Assembly (NCBI GenBank): GCA_964482585.1 | Contig: CAYZYO010000128.1 | Coordinates: 1-5,508, forward strand | DNA length: 5,508 bases | Direction: 5' to 3' | Source of the DNA: CAYZYO01 sp964482585 | GTDB lineage: Bacteria; Bacillota; Syntrophomonadia; Syntrophomonadales; Syntrophomonadaceae | Shown: positions 1 through 4,110 of the stretch, piece after piece | How positions within the stretch are numbered: position 1 is the stretch's first letter | Layout of the letters: each line of letters starts with the position of its first letter | Position numbers and translations under genes: made by a program | The notes under the pieces: model-generated | What the model saw: only the letters and a program-made list of their open reading frames with translations | What the model was told of the DNA's origin: nothing | Database searches by the model: none

Positions 1-2
1 AT

Positions 3-458
3 ACTGGAGATCAGAGTACAAGTATTACGGTTAATAAATATAATCTATCTGTAACCTGGGGTATCGACCCTGATGCAGTGCAATATCCGGGTATAACCGA
101 GCAGAGCTATGAGTTTACCCTGGAAAATACTGAAGCAACTGATCTGTTATATACTATCACGATTGCTATGGACTGGAATGAAGCTACTCCTGGTGTGGGG
201 TTAAAGGTTCCTTTGAATATGGAGTTATATGTGGTTGATTCCGGTGAATCCCTTGATCCAGTTACAACTATATCCCCGGGAGGTATGTCCATTAATAGTA
301 TACAGACCCCGGAAGCAGTTATTATCGGTGAGGAGGAAATAAAATTCCGCCTTATTTGGGATTGGGGAACTGGTGACGAGGATAGGGATTACCGTTTTGC
401 CAATAAGGCTATAGATGTCAAGATCGATGTAAATGCCGAACAGTATGCCGGACAATAG
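3..458 (+). CDS. 3' part of an exported TasA/camelysin-like protein (5' end outside window)
   Basis: The reading frame is open from the left edge (codons begin at position 3) to a TAG at 456-458, giving 151 residues of C-terminal sequence. The GTG at 78 is an internal valine codon, not a convincing start, because the frame and the protein pattern continue upstream of it and no ribosome binding site precedes it. The fragment alternates short beta-strand patterns (SYEFTLEN, LLYTITIAMDW, MELYVVDSG, IKFRLIWDWGTGDED) and ends in KAIDVKIDVNAEQYAGQ. A late W-x-W plus acidic segment followed by a final V/I-rich strand ending in AEQ is typical of the Gram-positive TasA/CalY or SipW-dependent exported proteins, as I know that family. 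The signal peptide would lie outside the window. No C-terminal membrane anchor or LPxTG motif is present. It lies 38 nt upstream of the next surface-protein gene, probably in one operon. The family call is inference from pattern, not a database match. Confidence 0.6.
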   Translation, partial: TGDQSTSITVNKYNLSVTWGIDPDAVQYPGITEQSYEFTLENTEATDLLYTITIAMDWNEATPGVGLKVPLNMELYVVDSGESLDPVTTISPGGMSINSIQTPEAVIIGEEEIKFRLIWDWGTGDEDRDYRFANKAIDVKIDVNAEQYAGQ

Positions 459-483
459 CATTAACCTGGATTATACCGGGAAA

Positions 484-499
484 GGAGGAACCCTGGTTG
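484..499 (+). promoter_or_regulatory. Shine-Dalgarno site that sets a TTG start
   Basis: GGAGG at 484-488 lies within AAAGGAGGAA (481-490), eight bases before the TTG at 497-499. The nearby ATG at 505 is in another frame and meets a stop after five codons. The strong site therefore fixes TTG as the start of the 596-residue protein. Confidence 0.8.
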
Positions 500-2287
500 T
501 TCGAATGGCAGTATTGCCTTAGATATGATCGCGACTATGATCGAAGGCCCCGTAAAAGTGTTAAAAAAGGACTGGCCATATTTTTGGTGTGTATATTGGT
601 TTTACTGACCTGCATGGATCCGATTACAACTTTTTCCCGGTATGTTGTAAATCTGCAGGAAGATTTTTCATTAAACACCAGCAATTTTTACTTTAATTCC
701 TCACTCGACTCTAATATGCTTACATTCGATCGTGATGAGGGGTTTACTCCTGGAAATAATTTGACGGTAGCTAATTATTCAGACAGCAGTATCACCACTG
801 ATAACATTTCATATACTATAACTCTGGAAGAAAACTGCCCTACTCCAATTTTTGACCTTTATATTGAGGATGGAGCCGGAGGTAAAACAATCTGTTCCAA
901 CAATACTATCAATAGCAGCCTTAGCGGCGGATCAAGCCATATTAATAACCATATGCTTTATTTTGGGCTTAAGGATTCATCTACTCCAGCAGGCACTTAC
1001 CCGGCCATTATTACACTGACCTCATCTGAACCTTATATACGCAGTTATAATTTCAGTGTAAACATCCAGGTCGAGTCATCATTGATTTTGATTGAAGGGA
1101 CTGAAGATATATACCGGCCTGATGTTGAAATTCCCGAAGGAGAAATTATGGTGTTCAAAGATGAGCAGTATGCTTATTTAACGCCTGCTGATTTAGTTTC
1201 GTCACAAGTAGTAATTGATGAGGTGGTTGAAAATATGGAGAGACCTGAATTAATAGGGGGATCGCTTTATGTTCCGGCATCAATCGGTGACTTGTCAGTG
1301 CAGGCAAATCAGACTATTGACTGGGATGTATACGGGCATATAGTACTGGAACCTGATATAGCAATCTATAATCAAAATATTTCGGTCAACATGCTGTCCC
1401 ATAATGGGGATGTAATAATGAACGGGGTTAGTATGACAGGGGGTAGCTCCAATCCGTATGTAGTGGACATTGTAGCTGAGAACGGGGGAATAGAAGCCAG
1501 CGGAACGGAAATAAGCTCTAAAGCTGATGGAAATGGGAAAATAAATCTTATGGCCGAGGATGATATTAATCTCAGTGGGGCTCATTTAGAATCGGCAGGT
1601 GATTACGGCATAAATATCCAGTCAACAACAGAAGGGATAAATGCTGAAGGTACTGCTATTGTATCAACTAATGGTAGTCCCGGGGCAGCTGTAATATTGC
1701 AATCTGCCGGACCGATCAATTTGGATGGTGCCACAGTTCAGTCGGCGTCCAGTGGCACTGTATCAAATCTAGCCTTATTGATTAAATCAACGAGCATGGG
1801 TATTAGCGCCCTAAATGCTACCATTACATCAACCAGTAAGTCCGGGGATGCAAACTTAATAATGCAATCTGCTGAATCGATCAATTTGGATGAAGCAGTG
1901 GTATCTGGCCAAGTAGCATTAACTATCAGCAGTGTTGGAGATATCAGTGCCCGGGCTGCCAGTATAACTAATTCGGCTTACGGCAAAAACATAAATATAG
2001 CCAGCAGTGACGGCCTTATTGACCTGTCATCATTGGCAGCATCTGATACCGAAGTATCCTCCAGCAATGGCAGTGTATATATCACCGCACATGGAGATAT
2101 ATCCATAATTGCAGCCCGGATCAGTGCTTCTACCTCGTTGGGTATGGAACTATCTTTTGAATCAACCGGATCAGACAGTATACTATGGGCAGAAGACGCA
2201 GATCTGACAGGAAAAACAATAATAGCTCAAAACCTTGTGGTTAACGGTGTTCCGGCTAGTGGTACTATAACTCTATCGGGACCCTAG
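497..2287 (+). CDS. Exported surface protein with FHA-like beta-helix repeats
   Basis: This gene encodes 596 residues from a TTG start with a strong ribosome binding site. Residues 1-24 are basic and aromatic, including KSVKK. Residues 25-40 (GLAIFLVCILVLLTCM) are a hydrophobic export or anchor segment, followed by TTFSRYVV (44-51) and SLNTSNFYFNSSL (58-70). That layout resembles Clostridial alternate-signal or SipW-type exported proteins. Residues about 86-192 form a beta-sandwich-like region (NNLTVANYSD, ISYTITLEE). From about residue 295 to 590 there are six units starting near 295, 349, 399, 454, 499 and 552. Each carries two rungs of the pattern [hydrophobic]xI-x-S/A-x-x-G-x-I-x-L/A-x-G/A-x-x-[IV]-x-S, as in INLMAEDDINLSGAHLES. 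Such G/S/N-rich repeats are known from filamentous-haemagglutinin-like parallel beta-helices. There is no LPxTG, SLH or TPS-transport domain. A role in adhesion or the matrix is inferred. The C-terminus (GTITLSGP) appears complete. Confidence 0.8.
   Translation: MFEWQYCLRYDRDYDRRPRKSVKKGLAIFLVCILVLLTCMDPITTFSRYVVNLQEDFSLNTSNFYFNSSLDSNMLTFDRDEGFTPGNNLTVANYSDSSITTDNISYTITLEENCPTPIFDLYIEDGAGGKTICSNNTINSSLSGGSSHINNHMLYFGLKDSSTPAGTYPAIITLTSSEPYIRSYNFSVNIQVESSLILIEGTEDIYRPDVEIPEGEIMVFKDEQYAYLTPADLVSSQVVIDEVVENMERPELIGGSLYVPASIGDLSVQANQTIDWDVYGHIVLEPDIAIYNQNISVNMLSHNGDVIMNGVSMTGGSSNPYVVDIVAENGGIEASGTEISSKADGNGKINLMAEDDINLSGAHLESAGDYGINIQSTTEGINAEGTAIVSTNGSPGAAVILQSAGPINLDGATVQSASSGTVSNLALLIKSTSMGISALNATITSTSKSGDANLIMQSAESINLDEAVVSGQVALTISSVGDISARAASITNSAYGKNINIASSDGLIDLSSLAASDTEVSSSNGSVYITAHGDISIIAARISASTSLGMELSFESTGSDSILWAEDADLTGKTIIAQNLVVNGVPASGTITLSGP
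1699..1892 (+). repeat. 165-bp-period internal coding repeat
   Basis: Bases 1699-1727 and 1864-1892 match at 26 of 29 positions; both begin GCAATCTGC and end GATCAATTTGGATG. The 165-base offset equals 55 codons, so the repeat stays in frame and gives QSAGPINLDGA against QSAESINLDEA. A second pair of similar segments has the same offset (TCAAC at 1622 and 1787), encoding STTEGI and STSMGI. This marks relatively recent duplication of one beta-helix unit. Confidence 0.75.
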
Positions 2288-2305
2288 TTTCGTAGTAGAG
2301 TTATA
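2266..2305. repeat. Inverted repeat spanning the stop codon
   Basis: TATAACTCTA at 2266-2275 is perfectly complementary to TAGAGTTATA at 2296-2305, with a 20-base loop that contains the TAG stop (2285-2287). Downstream is A-rich (ATAATAAACATAAG) rather than a T-run on either strand, so this is not a standard intrinsic terminator. It may still act as a 3' mRNA-stabilising stem or a weak terminator between the convergent genes. Confidence 0.5.
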
Positions 2306-2342
2306 ATAAACATAAGAAATAAAATTGGTTGTATTGAGAAAA

Positions 2343-2708
2343 TCAACGGTTAATGTTTTGCCAGTGCTCAAGGGATTCCCATAATTCTGCCAGGGCATTA
2401 CTCTTATCCCTGGCAGAAACGTATGCATTAAGCCTGGCTAGATTGATATCTATGGCATTAATCTCATTTTTTTCTACACTGAATTGAATCCAGGTAACTA
2501 CTTTTTTCCAGGCACAGGTTAATTTTTCTGCGTTATCCCCGGCACTTTCCCATTGTTCATTTTTTATATCATCCTCAAGTGATTTTATGTGCAACATAAA
2601 GTTATCAGAGCTGTTTTCGGGCTGCTTTAAATAATCGCCGGAATTCATAAACAGGATAAACATAATAAGAATGACCGTTGTACCTAGATAAACCGCAATT
2701 TTCTTCAC
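2343..2708 (-). CDS. DUF4363 family membrane-anchored protein
   Basis: The gene encodes 121 residues from a GTG start at 2706-2708. This start is chosen because GAGGTGG (2714-2720 on the minus strand) sits just upstream at good spacing and the protein then begins MKKIAVYLG. An in-frame ATG at 2732 would add eight residues but has no ribosome binding site. Residues about 4-21 are one transmembrane helix (AVYLGTTVILIMFILFM). The rest is a predicted helical, probably extracytoplasmic domain with the family's regular tryptophans and its EKNEINAIDINLARLNAY segment. DUF4363 proteins are known mainly as companions of DUF421 genes in Firmicutes, and their biochemical function is not established. Here the gene lies 141 nt downstream of the DUF421 gene on the same strand, with a palindromic repeat in the gap. 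It converges on the beta-helix protein gene. The family call is from recognition of pattern plus context. Confidence 0.75.
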   Translation of the reverse strand: MKKIAVYLGTTVILIMFILFMNSGDYLKQPENSSDNFMLHIKSLEDDIKNEQWESAGDNAEKLTCAWKKVVTWIQFSVEKNEINAIDINLARLNAYVSARDKSNALAELWESLEHWQNINR

Positions 2709-2787
2709 TTCTACCACCTCGTAAAAACTCATTCTGATAATGGGATGAAGATTTTAGCTATTTCATTTCATTAGGATTTTTTCATCT

Positions 2788-2815
2788 GTAGAGGAGACTT
2801 TAGTCTCCGGCCTGG
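2788..2815. repeat. Palindromic repeat, diverged copy of the 3845 element
   Basis: The core GGAGACTTTAGTCTCC (2793-2808) is a hairpin with two 7-bp arms and a two-base centre. The 28 bases 2788-2815 match 3845-3872 at 24 positions. The four differences are at 2795, 2801, 2806 and 2813. Those at 2795 and 2806 are partners in the stem (A:T here, C:G there), so pairing is kept. The copy lies between the DUF421 and DUF4363 genes. No T-run follows it on the minus strand, so it does not look like a classic terminator. Confidence 0.75.
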
Positions 2816-2849
2816 TTATCATCCTGAGCCCAAGTTAAAGGAGCTAGTC

Positions 2850-3542
2850 CTACATATTATCTTTATACTTATCTATATACAGGGTGCCAGACCCGGGATT
2901 AAAGACGGCTAAAAAAACCTCTGAGGGGTTATTTATTCCCTGCATTTTAAGCTGGGCATCAAGCCAAAAACGGTCTGCACCGACCTGTTTCAGATTATCT
3001 GTCAGTACTTTGCCATTAATAATAAGCAGGGTATTTAATCCTATAGTCTCACTGCTTATGTTCAAGTCTTTATTTATTACTGGTTGAAATTCAGGTTTTA
3101 ATAATACAGATAGCTGTCCATTGGTTTCTAAGACCGCTGATTGCACCTGGGTAAGATCGAATACCCCTTTATCCCGGAGCTGTTCTAAAAGATCCGATAT
3201 GGTATAGCGTATGGTTTTCATAGCTTCTTCCATTATCTGGCCGTCTTTTATTACTACTGTTGGCTGTCCGGTAAGGTATTTTGCGGCGTAAGAAGATTTT
3301 AGGCTTATCCATTGCAAGATAAACACAATGGCGGTCCAGGTTATAAGGCCCACCCAGTGAGGCCAGGCCCGGCTGCTGAGGTCTACGGAAAGGGTGGCAG
3401 CAATTGAACCGATAGTAATACCCAGAACATAATCGAAGAAGGTGAGCTGGCTTATCTGCTGTTTTCCCAGGATGCGGGCAAAAACTAAGAGGGTAAAAAA
3501 ACCTATTATACTTCTAACAAATACTACCAGGGCTTCATTCAA
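2850..3542 (-). CDS. DUF421 (YetF-like) inner membrane protein
   Basis: The gene encodes 230 residues from a TTG start at 3540-3542. GGGAGG (3550-3555, minus strand) lies seven bases upstream, and no in-frame ATG fits better. Three transmembrane helices are visible at about 4-22, 36-54 and 62-81. The family signature GKQQISQLTFFDYVLGITIG spans 26-45. The cytoplasmic part begins with GQPTVVIKDG (92-101), then DLLEQLRDKGVF (117-128) and AVLETNGQLSV (136-146). A second, diverged copy of this lobe follows: TLLIINGK (171-178), WLDAQLKMQGI (193-203), EVFLAVFNPGSGTLYID (208-224). This matches the two-lobe organisation of B. subtilis YetF-type proteins as I know them. The length is normal for the long form and the gene appears intact. 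The molecular function of the family is unclear; links to spores or envelope stress in relatives are not demonstrated here. The DUF4363 gene follows on the same strand. Upstream is a long region shared divergently with pilB. Confidence 0.9.
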   Translation of the reverse strand: MNEALVVFVRSIIGFFTLLVFARILGKQQISQLTFFDYVLGITIGSIAATLSVDLSSRAWPHWVGLITWTAIVFILQWISLKSSYAAKYLTGQPTVVIKDGQIMEEAMKTIRYTISDLLEQLRDKGVFDLTQVQSAVLETNGQLSVLLKPEFQPVINKDLNISSETIGLNTLLIINGKVLTDNLKQVGADRFWLDAQLKMQGINNPSEVFLAVFNPGSGTLYIDKYKDNM

Positions 3543-3555
3543 ATTAAAACCTCCC
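3540..3555 (-). promoter_or_regulatory. Shine-Dalgarno site for the DUF421 TTG start
   Basis: On the minus strand GGGAGG (3555 down to 3550) is followed by TTTTAAT and then TTG at 3542-3540. The seven-base spacing and the strength of the site support the non-ATG start. Confidence 0.75.
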
Positions 3556-3683
3556 TGTGTCCTGTGTATATACTTATTATTAGCAACCTATAAAGATTAA
3601 TACTGTCGATAACAGCAGCTAATCACTATAACGTTAAACGGTTAGACCTGTAACCCAATTACCCCCCCATGCCTAGCAGGCAC

Positions 3684-3732
3684 AACCACCGATGAAAATA
3701 TAGCGGGTAATTAACCACAGATGAACACAGAT
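3684..3732 (+). repeat. CACAGATGAA-type intergenic repeat motif
   Basis: AACCACCGATGAA (3684-3696) and AACCACAGATGAA (3713-3725) match at 12 of 13 bases. Inside the second, CACAGAT occurs twice with a 10-bp period (3716 and 3726). I recall similar ACCACAGATGAACACAGAT strings as dispersed intergenic repeats in many bacterial genomes. The function is unknown. Confidence 0.55.
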
Positions 3733-3806
3733 TATTTTGTTTGTTTTGATAGGTATCTGAAACAATTTATAATATTTTACCCTTAACTCTGCAGTTATCC
3801 CTAATT

Positions 3807-3847
3807 CTTATACTGTACCGTATACTTATACTGTATCTTATACCGTA
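3807..3847 (+). repeat. Degenerate tandem repeat of CTTATACTGTA
   Basis: CTTATACTGTA occurs exactly at 3807-3817 and 3825-3835. A third copy with one change (CTTATACCGTA) is at 3837-3847. The last three bases of the third copy overlap the left edge of the long inverted repeat. The spacings are 18 and 12 bases. Confidence 0.65.
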
Positions 3848-3914
3848 GAGGCGACTTCAGTCGCCGGCCAGGCTCCGTTCAGGGTGTCAGTGCGGCGACT
3901 GAAGTCGCCTCTGC
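3845..3914. repeat. 70-nt inverted-repeat element (REP/MITE-like)
   Basis: The left arm 3845-3866 and right arm 3893-3914 are complementary at 21 of 22 positions, the one exception being a possible G:U pair. The loop is 26 bases. Each arm is itself nearly palindromic: GGCGACTTCAGTCGCC on the left and GGCGACTGAAGTCGCC on the right. This palindrome-within-palindrome design and the second copy at 2788-2815 suggest a dispersed repetitive element of REP or MITE kind. No transposase gene is present in the window, and no T-run follows the stem. Confidence 0.75.
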
Positions 3915-4001
3915 GGTTCCTGCGGGTGCCATGGTTTTACCACAAAACGCGTGGGCGTGGCCTACTTATCTAGGTAAGGTGACTGCGTTAAGAATTTATT
4001 C

Positions 4002-4015
4002 TTGTATTAATACAA
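4002..4015. promoter_or_regulatory. 14-bp perfect palindrome, candidate operator for pilB
   Basis: TTGTATTAATACAA is a perfect 14-bp palindrome. Another near-palindrome, AAGAATTTATTCTT (3990-4003), overlaps it by two bases. Its centre (4008.5) lies about 61 bases upstream of the start of transcription predicted from the TATAAT box. A dimeric regulator site is inferred; the regulator is unknown. Confidence 0.45.
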
Positions 4016-4034
4016 AATTTATCCAAAAATAGTA

Positions 4035-4063
4035 TGGTTTTCCACAAAAAGCAATAGTATAAT
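4035..4063 (+). promoter_or_regulatory. Candidate sigma-A promoter of pilB
   Basis: TATAAT at 4058-4063 is a perfect -10 hexamer. At 17-base spacing the -35 position (4035-4040) reads TGGTTT, a poor match to TTGACA, and there is no TG extension before the -10. Initiation would be near 4070, leaving a leader of about 40 bases to the ATG at 4111. The weak -35 fits a promoter that needs an activator, possibly bound at 4002-4015. Confidence 0.5.
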
Positions 4064-4110
4064 CGGGTAAAGTGTTTCGTTTTATGAAAAAATATGCTGG
4101 AGATATTATT

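Larger units (their letters stand above)
3543..4110. other. 568-nt repeat-rich divergent intergenic region
   Basis: No convincing gene lies between the DUF421 start and the pilB start. The stretch holds a C7 run (3662-3668), a small TGCCT/AGGCA hairpin (3670-3682), CACAGATGAA-type repeats, a degenerate CTTATACTGTA tandem, the 70-nt inverted-repeat element, a 14-bp palindrome and the pilB promoter. No clear sigma-A promoter for the DUF421 gene was found on the minus strand. No tRNA or riboswitch consensus was recognised by eye. Confidence 0.6.

Noticed and set aside
107..461. Minus-strand open frames opposite the first surface-protein gene
   Set aside because: They overlap a well-patterned exported protein frame and show no start signals or family features.
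505..520. ATG at 505 as start of the beta-helix gene
   Set aside because: It is in a different frame and reaches a TAG after five codons.
602..613. Lipobox-like LLTC (residues 36-39) in the beta-helix protein
   Set aside because: Threonine before the cysteine is atypical, and the hydrophobic segment followed by DPITTF fits a signal/anchor better.
1295..1585. Minus-strand 96-codon frame inside the beta-helix gene
   Set aside because: It is antisense to repeat-coding sequence and has no supporting start site.
2793..2808. Palindrome as rho-independent terminator of the DUF421 gene
   Set aside because: No T-run follows on the minus strand; the similarity to the 3845 copy indicates a repeat element instead.
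2884..3087. Plus-strand 67-codon frame inside the DUF421 gene
   Set aside because: It is antisense to a conserved family protein; no ribosome binding site.
3662..3682. C7 run with adjacent TGCCT/AGGCA hairpin as a terminator or phase-variable tract
   Set aside because: The stem is only 5 bp with no T-tail, and the run is not inside a gene or clear promoter.
3684..3847. CRISPR array
   Set aside because: The repeats are short and degenerate with irregular spacing; no spacers or cas genes.
3915..4083. c-di-GMP riboswitch before pilB
   Set aside because: I could not find the conserved GEMM core motifs, and the predicted leader is only about 40 bases.
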